Source of the DNA: Planctomycetota bacterium
Lineage (GTDB): Bacteria; Planctomycetota; J058
Direction of reading: 5' to 3'
Assembly (NCBI GenBank): GCA_023954375.1
Contig: JAMLIC010000004.1
Span: 248,001-312,000, forward strand
DNA: 64,000 nucleotides
In this document: positions 56,865 through 64,000 of the stretch, one piece after another
Position numbering within the stretch: the stretch's first letter is position 1
How the letters are laid out: every line of letters starts with the position of its first letter
Made by a program: the position numbers and the translations under genes
The notes under the pieces: generated by a model
The model's database searches: none
Told to the model about the DNA's origin: nothing
What the model saw: the letters and a program-made list of their open reading frames with translations, nothing else

Positions 56865-57454
56865 GGCGCGTCCCCCTGCGCGGGGGCGGCGAGGTGCTCG
56901 TCCGGCCGCTCGGGCCGGAGGACGGGCCGGCGCTCCTGGCCGCCTTCCACCGCCTGTCGCCCGTCTCGCGCTACCGCCGCTTCATGGCCCGCGTCGACGC
57001 CCTCGCCCCGGCCACGCTGCGCTACCTCACCTGCGTGGACCAGCGCGACCACGTGGCGCTCGCGGCGTTCGAGGGCGACGACGTCGTGGGCGTCGCCCGG
57101 TGCATCCGGCTCCCGGGCGAGCCGACGGTGGGCGAGGTGGCGGTGACCGTCGCCGACACGCACCACGGCCGCGGGCTGGGCACGGCGCTCCTGGGCCTCC
57201 TGAGCCTCGCCGCCCGCGCGCAGGGGTTCGAGACCTTCCGCGCCTACGTGCAGCAGGACAACCGGCCCATGCTCGAGATCTTCGAGCAGCTGGGCGGGCG
57301 GGTGACGGAGCGCGACGACGAGGAGGAGACGGTGTCGCTCGACGTGCCGATCCCGGACGACCTCGAGCGCCTCCCCGACACGCCGGCCGGCCGCGCGATC
57401 CGCGCCGTCGCGCGCGACGAGCTGGCCGCGCGGCACCCGCCCGTCAGCCCGTGA
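56861..57454 (+). CDS. GNAT acetyltransferase
   Basis: The 197-residue protein is an acetyltransferase of the GNAT fold, with [45 protein letters not shown] as the acetyl-CoA loop and [13 protein letters not shown]. It resembles domains that acetylate metabolic enzymes (PatZ-like C-terminal part). The GTG start overlaps the LOG gene stop. Its end overlaps the convergent HD-kinase gene by 11 bases. The acceptor is unknown; the sirtuin at 29975 could be an opposing deacylase, which is speculative. Confidence 0.85.
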   Translation: MRRVPLRGGGEVLVRPLGPEDGPALLAAFHRLSPVSRYRRFMARVDALAPATLRYLTCVDQRDHVALAAFEGDDVVGVARCIRLPGEPTVGEVAVTVADTHHGRGLGTALLGLLSLAARAQGFETFRAYVQQDNRPMLEIFEQLGGRVTERDDEEETVSLDVPIPDDLERLPDTPAGRAIRAVARDELAARHPPVSP

Positions 57455-58547
57455 CGACGCGCTCGACCGCGTGCGCCTCGGTCGCGTCGGGCGGCTCCCA
57501 GCGCTCGGCGATCAGCCGGTCGAGCACGGCGTCCGGGACGGGTCGCGCGCGCGCGGCGTTGCGGCGGCGCAGCGTCGGCTCCGCCGCCTCGAGGTAGACG
57601 ATCCGCACGCGCACGGGCCACGCGGCGAGCAGGTCGAGCGCCTGGCCGCGCACGGCCCGGCTCAGGTGGGTCGCGTTCCACACGAACGACCGCCCCGCGC
57701 GCAGGTGCTCGCGGGCGAGGGCGCGGGCGCGCGCGACGACCGGGCCCTGGCTGTCGGTCGGGTCGACGCCGAGGTCGCGGCGCAGGTCGTCGAGCGAGAC
57801 GACCGGCCAGCCCGGGCGGTGGGTCCGCGCCCACGTGTCCTTGCCCGCGCCCGGCAGGCCCGAGAGGACGACGACCTCGCCCCGGGCGTCGTCCCACACC
57901 GGCACGTCGGGCGCGCGACCCCGGCGGAAGTAGGCCAGGCGCGTCGCGTCCGTGGCGAACGCGGGCGGCCCGTCGAGGCAGCCGGCCTCGCGCGCGACCT
58001 CGCGGAACAGGTCGACCGCCTCGAGCAGGCGGGCGAGGTCGCGGCACTCGCGCCCGCGCGCGTCCGCCTCGGCCACGAGCGCGAGGAGGTCGCAGCGCGC
58101 GCGCAGGCCGGCGGCGCGCACGTCGCGGGCGGCGTCGTCGCGCTCCCAGGCGAAGAAGGGGAGCATGTGGTGGCGCACGAGCGCGCACACCTGCTCGCGG
58201 GCCTCGAGCGGCGCGCCCAGGCGCCAGAGGTGGGCGCGCGCGAGGCGCTCGCCGCGCCGCGAGTGGCCGCGCGAGGTCACGCGCCCGTCCTCCTCGACGC
58301 GGGTGCAGGCCGGCTTGCCGACGTCGTGCAGGGCGACGCCCGCGAAGACGAGCGCGCGCTCCGCCGCCGGGAGGGCGCGAAACGCCGGCAGGTCGACCAG
58401 GGCCTCGAGGCAGCGGCGCGTGTGGACGTCGACGTCGCCCTCGGCGTGGTGGACCGGGTCCTGCGGGCAGCCGGCCAGGGCGCGCAGGGGCGGGTGGGCG
58501 GCCGTGAGCGCCGGCCAGTCGACGCGTCCGTCGGGCGGGGCGATCAC
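57444..58547 (-). CDS. HD-domain plus polynucleotide-kinase-like protein
   Basis: The 367-residue protein joins an HD phosphohydrolase (HHAEGDVDVH, and HDVGK at 74-78) to a C-terminal P-loop kinase (GLPGAGKDTWA at 230-240, SLDDLRRDLG and WNATHLSR) like that of T4 polynucleotide kinase. The two activities could heal RNA ends, removing 2',3'-phosphates and adding a 5'-phosphate. The GTG start overlaps the RNA ligase stop by four bases (GTGA), so ligase and healing enzyme are co-translated. Confidence 0.88.
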   Translation of the reverse strand: MIAPPDGRVDWPALTAAHPPLRALAGCPQDPVHHAEGDVDVHTRRCLEALVDLPAFRALPAAERALVFAGVALHDVGKPACTRVEEDGRVTSRGHSRRGERLARAHLWRLGAPLEAREQVCALVRHHMLPFFAWERDDAARDVRAAGLRARCDLLALVAEADARGRECRDLARLLEAVDLFREVAREAGCLDGPPAFATDATRLAYFRRGRAPDVPVWDDARGEVVVLSGLPGAGKDTWARTHRPGWPVVSLDDLRRDLGVDPTDSQGPVVARARALAREHLRAGRSFVWNATHLSRAVRGQALDLLAAWPVRVRIVYLEAAEPTLRRRNAARARPVPDAVLDRLIAERWEPPDATEAHAVERVVTG

Positions 58548-59338
58548 GAGGCGCCCCCGAACAGGTCGACGCCCGGCGCGAGGAGGTTGGGGAGGATCGG
58601 CCGGTCCTGCCAGTGGCTCCCCGAGCGGACGACCGCCTGCAGGAAGCCCGGGCGGATCCACTTGAAGCGCCCCAGCACGCGGCCGTCCTCCTCCCACTTG
58701 AGGTAGAGGCCCTCGGCCGCGTCGGCCATGTCGGTCTCCGCCAGCACGCGGTCCGGTGGGTGGCCGTGCTCGGCGCAAGCCTCGGTCAGCGCCTCGCGCC
58801 AGCCGGGCGACTTGAACCGCGAGACGCCGACCAGCGCGGTGAGGTCCCCGAGGCGCGCGAAGGCGCCGTCGGCGAGCACCGGCACCTGCGCCAGCGGGAG
58901 GCCGGCCAGGAGGTCGCGGCGGCGCGGCGTCGAGAGCCAGGCGTCGGCCTCCCGGTCGAGGACGTCGAACTCGAGCAGGTAGTGCGGCAGCGCGTCGTAG
59001 AAGACGGTGTGCTTGGCGTAGGCCCACTCGCCGAACAGCAGGTAGCGCCGGCCGAGCGCCGCGCGCAGGGCCGGCGCGTGCGCCCGGGCCCAGGCCTTGA
59101 GCAGGTCGAACTGCCGCTCCGTGCGCCCGCCGCGGAGGGCGTGGCCGCGGCTCTGCAGGTGCAGGTCGCCCGCGCGGTCGAAGCCGAGGCCGACGTTGGC
59201 GCCGTCGACCTTCTCCTCGACGACGAGGTGCCGGCCGGCCAGGTCGCCGAACGGCGCGGCCTCGAGGTCCTCGTCGCCGGGTTGCAGGCGCGAGCCCTCG
59301 AGGTGCCGGGTGCGGGGGTACTTGACGAAGGAGGTCAC
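58544..59338 (-). CDS. RNA ligase (Rnl2-like family)
   Basis: The 264-residue protein has the nucleotidyltransferase ligase motif I EEKVDGANVG with Lys43 as the adenylation site. Later motifs include LFGEWAYAKHTVFYD, AEGLYLKWEEDGR (motif IV) and GRFKWIRPGF (motif V). It joins RNA 5'-phosphate and 3'-hydroxyl ends. GTG 59338 follows GAGGCGG. The downstream HD-kinase is coupled by overlap, forming a two-gene RNA-repair unit. Its upstream region (59339-59495) holds no gene. Confidence 0.88.
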   Translation of the reverse strand: MTSFVKYPRTRHLEGSRLQPGDEDLEAAPFGDLAGRHLVVEEKVDGANVGLGFDRAGDLHLQSRGHALRGGRTERQFDLLKAWARAHAPALRAALGRRYLLFGEWAYAKHTVFYDALPHYLLEFDVLDREADAWLSTPRRRDLLAGLPLAQVPVLADGAFARLGDLTALVGVSRFKSPGWREALTEACAEHGHPPDRVLAETDMADAAEGLYLKWEEDGRVLGRFKWIRPGFLQAVVRSGSHWQDRPILPNLLAPGVDLFGGAS

Positions 59339-59495
59339 GTGGCCGCCTCGCTCAGAGAGCTCGAGAACTTCCCACCCGCCGCTCACACTCGACCCGCCAA
59401 AGCGAGCGATGGGGAGGCGCGGAACGGGCCAGATCGTGCCAGTCCGGGACTTGCTCCGATCGCGCCCCCCTCGCGAGCGCATCATGCATCGCAGG

Positions 59496-59541
59496 TCTGA
59501 GCTCGAGAGAAATCGCGCAGCGAATCTCTCTCGAGCTCAGA
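59496..59541 (-). terminator. 15-bp inverted repeat at the methyltransferase stop codon
   Basis: The arms 59496-59510 and 59527-59541 are perfect reverse complements around a 16-base loop that has its own TCGC/GCGA pairing. The methyltransferase stop codon (59537-59539) lies inside the right arm. It should end that transcript before the RNA ligase gene. Confidence 0.55.
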
Positions 59542-60172
59542 GCATGGCCACGGCCACCCGGTGGCCGTGGACGTGGGTGACGGTGACCCGCCGCGCGCCG
59601 GCGTCGCGCAGGAGGCGCTCGAGGTCCGCGGCCGAGAAGAGCCGCAGGTGCTCGGGGTTGTCGTCGGGCTGCGAGGGGACGGTCGCGACGACGAAGCGGC
59701 GCGCGGCGCGCACGACCTCACGCGCGGCGCGGAGCGGGTCGCGGACGTGCTCGAGGACCTCGAGCGCCGTCGCGCCGTCGACGGCGCCGTCGGAGAGCGG
59801 CAGCGCCTCGACGTCGGCCTGGAGGGCGGTCAGGCGCGCGACGCCGCCGCGCCCCACGGCGCCGAGGTCGCGCGCGCGGACGGGGTCGCGGTCGACCGAG
59901 ATCACCTGGGGCGTCGGCAAGGCGTCGAGGAGCGGCCAGAGGAACGCGCCGCGGCCGCTGCCGACGTCGAGGAGCGACGCCGGACCGAGGCCGCGCAGGA
60001 CCCCCAGCACGCGCTGCACCCGCGGAAGGTGCGTGCGCTTGAAGCGGTGCAGGCGCAGGCCGGCGGCGCGGCCGCGCCGGACCGTCGTCGGGTCGTCGTC
60101 GGCGGCGAGGTCGGGCCGCCGGCCGCGGACGAAGGCGGCGGCCAGGTCGAGATGGAGGGCCTCGTCGGTCAT
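59537..60172 (-). CDS. Class I SAM-dependent methyltransferase
   Basis: The 211-residue protein has motif I LLDVGSGRGAFLWPLL, the acidic end of strand two in VISVDRDPVRA and the Methyltransf_11-type EVLEHVRDP. The last part, NPEHLRLFSAADLERLL, resembles small-molecule or lipid methyltransferases. It lies upstream of the RNA-repair pair but is separated by a strong hairpin, so a shared role is not proven. The Hen1-type double His motif is absent. ATG 60172 is preceded by GGGAG. Confidence 0.85.
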   Translation of the reverse strand: MTDEALHLDLAAAFVRGRRPDLAADDDPTTVRRGRAAGLRLHRFKRTHLPRVQRVLGVLRGLGPASLLDVGSGRGAFLWPLLDALPTPQVISVDRDPVRARDLGAVGRGGVARLTALQADVEALPLSDGAVDGATALEVLEHVRDPLRAAREVVRAARRFVVATVPSQPDDNPEHLRLFSAADLERLLRDAGARRVTVTHVHGHRVAVAML

Positions 60173-60220
60173 GGCGCCGGCTCCCGGATCGCCCAGGGAC
60201 GAGGGACGCGGAGGCGACTT

Positions 60221-61366
60221 TCACGCGCCGTAGGTCCGGTCGATCAGGCGCGTGGCGTCGCGGAACAGGAGCCGCAGCGCGACCTCGGCCGCGGCCTGCG
60301 CCGGCAGCAGCAGGACCCAGGCGAGCGTCGCCGTCGCGGGGCTGAGGCGCCGAGCGACCGGCGGGCCGAGGCGGTCGTAGGCCCACCTGAGCGCGCGGTG
60401 ACCCCGGGGCAGGAGCGCGGCGAGCGCCAGCTCGAAGGCCTTCAGCGCCCGGAGCTGCCGCGTGACCGGCAGCACGCGCCCGTGCGCCAGCCGGACCGGC
60501 GCGGCGCCGGTCAGCCGCGGGTGGCCGCGGGCGGCGGCCGTCGCGACGAAGCAGTTCGGGTCCTCGGTCGGGAGGGCCGCCCAGCGCTCGTTCATGCGCT
60601 GGACGACCAGCGCCGTGGCCGTGACGCCCAGGGCGCTCCAGAGCGCCCAGGGCACGAAGGCCGGGCCCTCCTGCTCGCCCTCCTCCTTCGTCGCGGGCGG
60701 CTCGCTCGCCTCGCGCAGGGCGGCGAGGGCGAAGGCGATCAGGGCCAGGTAGGGGCCGAACCCGAGGAGCCCGATCACGGCGATGATGCCGATCAGGGCC
60801 GCCGGGAGCGTCGGCAGGTACAGGAGCGAGAACAGGGCGGCGAGGACGACGCCGCCGCGCAGGCCGACGCGCACCCAGGGGCCCCGGCGGTCGCCGCCCA
60901 CGTGGGCCACGTAGGCGGCCATGGACCACGCGAGCAGGGGGTAGAGCGGCCGCTGCGCGTCGGCGGCGCGCAGCTGGCTCAGCCGCGACCAGAGCCGGTC
61001 GTACTGCCAGTTCGCGACCAGCTCCATGGGAGGGCTGGCGAAGGACTCGTTCATGACGAAGCAGGCCAGCGGCATCCCCACGCCGGCGATCAGCCCGAGC
61101 CCCCGCCAGAGGGCGGAGCCGCTGGGCGCCGCTCCGGGCGAGGTCCGCGCCGGCGTCGCGGACCCGCCGGCCTGCACCTGGAGCGTCCGCGGGCAGCCCA
61201 GGGTGGGGCACCGGGGCTCGACCACGCAGTCCGGGTGCAGGCGGGTGCCGCACCCGTCGCAGGTGACGCCAGCGGTGTCGGCGAGCGCCTCGCGGCAGTA
61301 GGCGCAGCGCACCGCGCGGGGGTCGCGCGGGGAGAGCTGCACCGGGCCGTCGCTCGTGGGGGGCAT
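60221..61366 (-). CDS. RING-type zinc finger membrane protein with CFIATA-like C-terminal box
   Basis: The 381-residue protein starts with a prokaryotic RING-like finger, CAYCREALADTAGVTC, CGTRLHPDC and CPTLGCPRTLQV, related to the one at 49853. Several hydrophobic segments follow, around residues 90-200. The C-terminal part contains NCFVATAAARGHP and RQLRALKAFELAL, matching the 'CFIATAAYG' box seen in many uncharacterised bacterial proteins. Function is unknown. ATG 61366 is chosen, although a GTG at 61378 is possible. Confidence 0.75.
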   Translation of the reverse strand: MPPTSDGPVQLSPRDPRAVRCAYCREALADTAGVTCDGCGTRLHPDCVVEPRCPTLGCPRTLQVQAGGSATPARTSPGAAPSGSALWRGLGLIAGVGMPLACFVMNESFASPPMELVANWQYDRLWSRLSQLRAADAQRPLYPLLAWSMAAYVAHVGGDRRGPWVRVGLRGGVVLAALFSLLYLPTLPAALIGIIAVIGLLGFGPYLALIAFALAALREASEPPATKEEGEQEGPAFVPWALWSALGVTATALVVQRMNERWAALPTEDPNCFVATAAARGHPRLTGAAPVRLAHGRVLPVTRQLRALKAFELALAALLPRGHRALRWAYDRLGPPVARRLSPATATLAWVLLLPAQAAAEVALRLLFRDATRLIDRTYGA

Positions 61367-61648
61367 CGATCCACACACACCATCGCCCGGGGGCGGTCGG
61401 CGGTCGAGCGGGGAGCGCCCCGGGGATGTCGGACCCTCTTGTTAGGCTCCTGTTCGTGCCCGGCGCCGGCCGGTCTTTGACAATTCGACGCTCGCGCGGC
61501 GGTCAGGTCGGCCGGGGGGCGCGCGCCCGCCTGGTGAGCCGCAGGACGCAGGGCCCGCGGTCCGCGGGCACGTGCCTCCCTCGGCCGGTCCTCATCTCGC
61601 GACGAGTCAGGGCAGGGGTCGGGTCGTTATGATCCCGGCGGTGAGCCC
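61367..61648. other. Intergenic region with hairpin and promoter-like sites
   Basis: No gene is supported here. A GCCCGCGG-T-CCGCGGGC inverted repeat lies at 61553-61569 and TATGAT at 61628-61633 ends 15 bases before the next start, giving a likely -10 box. A TTGACA at 61477-61482 has no matching -10 element downstream. Confidence 0.4.
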
Positions 61649-62716
61649 ATGCGCCTGACCTCGCGCCTGACCGCCGCGCGCCCGTTCGTCGGTCCGCTGC
61701 TGGTCCTCGTCGCCCTCGCCCCGGCGGCGGCCCAGGACAAGCCGTCGCCCCCGCAGGCGCCGGTCGCCACCGACGACCCCGAGCAGGCGGCGCGGGCGGA
61801 GATCGAGGCGGGCCTCGACCGCCGTCTGAGCGTGCGCTTCGACGCCACGCCGCTCGAGGAGGTCGTCGCGTTCGTGCAGGATCTCACCGGCCTCAACGTC
61901 GCGCTCGATCCGGAGGCGGCGGCGGTCGACCACCCGGTGACGCTGGCCCTGCAGGACGTCACCCTGCGCGCCGTCCTCGACCAGGCGCTCGCCGGGTCGG
62001 GCGTCCAGATGCGCGTGTGGAGCGGCGCGCTCGTCCTCACGCGCGGGGGCAAGGACCTGGGCGATCCGCCGCGCCCTGGCAACGGCCCGGCAGCCCAGGC
62101 GGCGGCCGGGCGGCGGCTGTCGCTCGAGCTCTCCGGGACGCCGCTGGCGGAGGTCCTGGACTTCCTGGGCGAGGTCACGAGCCTCGACGTCGTGGTCGCG
62201 GCCGACGCGCAGCGCAGGGTGGACGACGCCGCCGTGCGCCTGCGCCTGCGCGACGTCTCGCTCGGGCAGGCGCTCACCCTGGTCACGCACCTGCACGGGC
62301 TCACCTGGCGGGCCGAGGGCGGCAGCCTCCAGGTCGAGCGACGCCGCCCGCGCGAGCGGGTGGTGGCGCCCGCGGTCCCCGGCGGGCCGCTGTCGAAGCA
62401 GGAGGTCGAGGCCCGCCTGGCCGCCCCGGTGACGCTGCGGGTCGACGACGGCACGCTGTTCGACCTGGCCGCGCAGGTGGAGGCGCGCAGCGGACTGCGC
62501 GTCCGCCTCGAGAACGCGGGGAAGGACGACATCGTGTCGTTGCACCTCGAGGGCGTGCCCCTGCGCGAGGCGCTCGACATCGTGTGCGACGTGCAGGGCG
62601 CCCGCTGGACCGTCGAGGAGGGCGGGGTCCTCGTCCTGCAGGTCCTGACCCGCTGCGAGACGTGCGGCGAGCCGCGCGGGAACGTCTCGCCGTGCCCGGC
62701 CTGCGGCGCCCGGTAG
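61649..62716 (+). CDS. Exported protein with three STN-like domains and a C-terminal zinc ribbon
   Basis: The 355-residue protein has a signal peptide and three repeats of the secretin/TonB short N-terminal (STN) pattern: FDATPLEEVVAFVQDLTGLNV, LSGTPLAEVLDFLGEVTSLDV and VDDGTLFDLAAQVEARSGLRV. It ends in a small zinc ribbon, CETCGEP then CPACG. STN domains serve secretins and receptors; here they stand alone, as in many Planctomycetota proteins. A zinc ribbon outside the cytoplasm is odd. ATG 61649 is preceded by TATGAT and lacks a clear ribosome site. Confidence 0.78.
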   Translation: MRLTSRLTAARPFVGPLLVLVALAPAAAQDKPSPPQAPVATDDPEQAARAEIEAGLDRRLSVRFDATPLEEVVAFVQDLTGLNVALDPEAAAVDHPVTLALQDVTLRAVLDQALAGSGVQMRVWSGALVLTRGGKDLGDPPRPGNGPAAQAAAGRRLSLELSGTPLAEVLDFLGEVTSLDVVVAADAQRRVDDAAVRLRLRDVSLGQALTLVTHLHGLTWRAEGGSLQVERRRPRERVVAPAVPGGPLSKQEVEARLAAPVTLRVDDGTLFDLAAQVEARSGLRVRLENAGKDDIVSLHLEGVPLREALDIVCDVQGARWTVEEGGVLVLQVLTRCETCGEPRGNVSPCPACGAR

Positions 62717-62950
62717 AGTGATCGACGGCGGCAGCGGCCGCGGGCAGCACCCGTCGAGACGGGCCGAGCACGGGTTGGCGCGGTCGACCGACCGCTCGCT
62801 CCTGGTGGGTCGAACGCCTCCTCACCGCCCGAGGCCGCAAGTCCCGACCTCGGTGAAGGGTAGCGAGCAGGGCGAGGCGTCGCGCGAGGGACATCCCTGA
62901 CGCGCGGTCGGCCCGCGCGTACACAGGAGGAGGGGGGCCTGGAGTGACGC
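62717..62950. other. Intergenic region, possibly a structured element
   Basis: No gene is supported. Pairing arms GCTCGCT (near 62793) with AGCGAGC (near 62863), and CGAGG with CCTCG around 62830-62850, suggest a folded RNA. Some motifs recall the spacer at 1446-1727, but the likeness is weak by eye. Confidence 0.3.
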
Positions 62951-64000
62951 GTGCGGGTCCTCGTCACCGGGGCGACCGGGTTCATCGGCCACCACGTCGC
63001 GGCGGCGCTCATCGCCGAAGGTCACGACGTGCGCTGCCTGGCGCGGTCGGGGTCGCGCCGTCCCGGGCTGCCGGACGGGAGCGCCTGGATCGAGGGCGAC
63101 CTGCGGTCGCGCCAGGACCTCGAGGGCGCCGTGGGGGGCTGCGAGGCCGTGGTGCACGCGGCGGCGCACTACGCCCTCTGGGCGCGCGACCCGCGCGAGT
63201 TCTACGAGGTCAACGTCGAAGGGACGCGGCGGCTCCTCTCGACCGCCCGGGCGGCCGGCGTGCGCCGGGTGGTGTACACGAGCAGCGTCTCCTGCGTCGG
63301 CGAGGCCGCGCCCGGTCGCCTCGCCGACGAGGACACGCCCGTGCGCCCCAACGACCTGGTCGGGGACTACAAGCGCAGCAAGTGGGAGGCGGAGCAGGTC
63401 GCGCTGAGCTTCGCGCGCTCCGGCGCGCGCGACGCGCTCGAGGTCGTCGCGGTCCTGCCCGCGTCCACGATCGGCCCCGGAGACGCCCGGCCCACCCCGA
63501 CCGGCGAGATCATCCGGGACTTCCTCGCCGGGAAGATGCCGCGGGTGATCGACACGCCCATGAGCTTCGTCGACGTGCGCGACGTCGCCGCGGGTCACGT
63601 GCTCGCCCTGCACCGCGGACGGAGCGGCCGCCGCTACATCCTCACCAGCCGCGAGGGCAACGTGGGGCTGGCCACCTTCCTGGCGCTGGTCGCGGAGGTC
63701 GCGGGCGTGGCGCCGCCGCGGGGTGGGGTGCCCTACTGGCTCGCCTGGCTCGCGGGCGCGGCCAGCACGTTCGTGGCCGACCGCGTGACGCACCGGCCGC
63801 CGCGCGTCCCGCTCGCCGGCGTGCGCATGGCGTCGCATCGCATGCAGTTCGACCCGGGCCGGGCGATCCGTGAGCTCGGCCTCCCCCAGACGCCGCTGCG
63901 CGACACCGTCCGCGACGCGGTGGCCTGGTTCCGGGGCGCGCGGCCCGTCTCCGTCGGGGCGGCGCTCCCCTACCCGTCCCCGCCGGCACGCCGCAGCGCC
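62951..64000 (+). CDS. hpnA: Hopanoid-associated sugar epimerase-like protein (HpnA type), 3' end outside window
   Basis: The 350 codons in the window have the extended-SDR pattern: VLVTGATGFIGHHVAAAL for NAD binding, HAAAHYALWARDPREFYEVN, YTSSVSCVG, and the catalytic DYKRSKWEAEQVAL (Tyr-x3-Lys). HYALWARDP and VLPASTIGPGDARPTPTG are typical of HpnA, an epimerase-like enzyme often found with hopanoid genes. The frame is open to the last base, so the end lies outside. GTG 62951 follows GGAG by six bases. Dihydroflavonol reductase-like family members are the main alternative. Confidence 0.85.
   Translation, partial: MRVLVTGATGFIGHHVAAALIAEGHDVRCLARSGSRRPGLPDGSAWIEGDLRSRQDLEGAVGGCEAVVHAAAHYALWARDPREFYEVNVEGTRRLLSTARAAGVRRVVYTSSVSCVGEAAPGRLADEDTPVRPNDLVGDYKRSKWEAEQVALSFARSGARDALEVVAVLPASTIGPGDARPTPTGEIIRDFLAGKMPRVIDTPMSFVDVRDVAAGHVLALHRGRSGRRYILTSREGNVGLATFLALVAEVAGVAPPRGGVPYWLAWLAGAASTFVADRVTHRPPRVPLAGVRMASHRMQFDPGRAIRELGLPQTPLRDTVRDAVAWFRGARPVSVGAALPYPSPPARRSA

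Noticed and set aside
59537..60172. The methyltransferase as a Hen1 RNA-repair partner
   Set aside because: The double-His Hen1 motif is missing and a strong hairpin separates it from the ligase gene.
61477..61482. TTGACA as a -35 promoter element
   Set aside because: No acceptable -10 element lies 16-18 bases downstream.
62718..62900. A 60-codon open frame before the epimerase gene
   Set aside because: It has no ribosome site, no family likeness and overlaps a region that folds into hairpins.

Overview
The window is a 64 kb stretch of very GC-rich chromosome (nearly all third codon positions are G or C) that is densely packed with genes on both strands. No taxonomic marker settles the host. 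Giant Ser/Thr kinases with WD40-type propellers, prokaryotic RING-type zinc fingers, STN-domain and HEAT proteins, a cytochrome c/copper monooxygenase-like secreted protein and a CACGAAGG-type palindromic intergenic repeat all fit Planctomycetota or a myxobacterial-type lineage. That placement is inference. Several genes have a TAnnnT hexamer 6-7 nt before the start codon and no Shine-Dalgarno sequence, which suggests widespread leaderless transcription.

Layout. 1-6.3 kb: end of a flippase-like membrane protein, a glycine amidinotransferase-type enzyme, a hairpin-rich spacer, a bestrophin-family channel, an FHA protein, tRNA-Glu(TTC), a GT4 glycosyltransferase, a zinc-ribbon membrane protein and an XRE regulator. 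6.4-15.8 kb: a small membrane protein, a frameshifted N6-adenine DNA methyltransferase, two coupled Ser/Thr kinases, a polysaccharide pyruvyl transferase, an FAD oxidoreductase and a small basic protein. 15.8-20.5 kb (minus strand): a sulfur-trafficking operon TusA - DsrE - TusA::MetE fusion, a tandem-PhnD lipoprotein and a lone response regulator. 20.6-27 kb: an SDR, a family 1 encapsulin with a tiny cargo protein ending in a targeting peptide, aroF-aroA, gpmA, a GNAT and a decayed nucleotidyltransferase pair.

27-36.4 kb: a secreted cytochrome c/monooxygenase-like protein, a redoxin lipoprotein with a hexanucleotide-repeat linker, a sirtuin, a 101-bp palindromic repeat, then a five-gene overlapping operon (sugar ABC binding protein, two permeases, GH84 O-GlcNAcase-like hydrolase, GNAT-SIS fusion). 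36.4-43.6 kb (minus strand): TPR protein, VKOR-like protein, fatty-acid-hydroxylase family protein, NHL-repeat lipoprotein, HEAT protein, followed by a decayed slipin remnant. 43.6-52.4 kb: two paralogous kinase-propeller proteins, a RING-type protein and an M48 metalloprotease.

52.4-64 kb: PRPP synthetase-like and AMP/thymidine-phosphorylase-like genes, a haem lipoprotein, an exported methyltransferase, a LOG protein, a GNAT, an RNA-repair pair (RNA ligase plus HD-polynucleotide kinase), a methyltransferase, a second RING-type protein, an STN-domain protein and the start of an HpnA-type epimerase.

The most interesting loci are the encapsulin with its unusually small cargo, the TusA/DsrE/TusA::MetE operon, the operon carrying the two halves of animal O-GlcNAcase as neighbouring genes, and the RNA ligase/HD-kinase pair.
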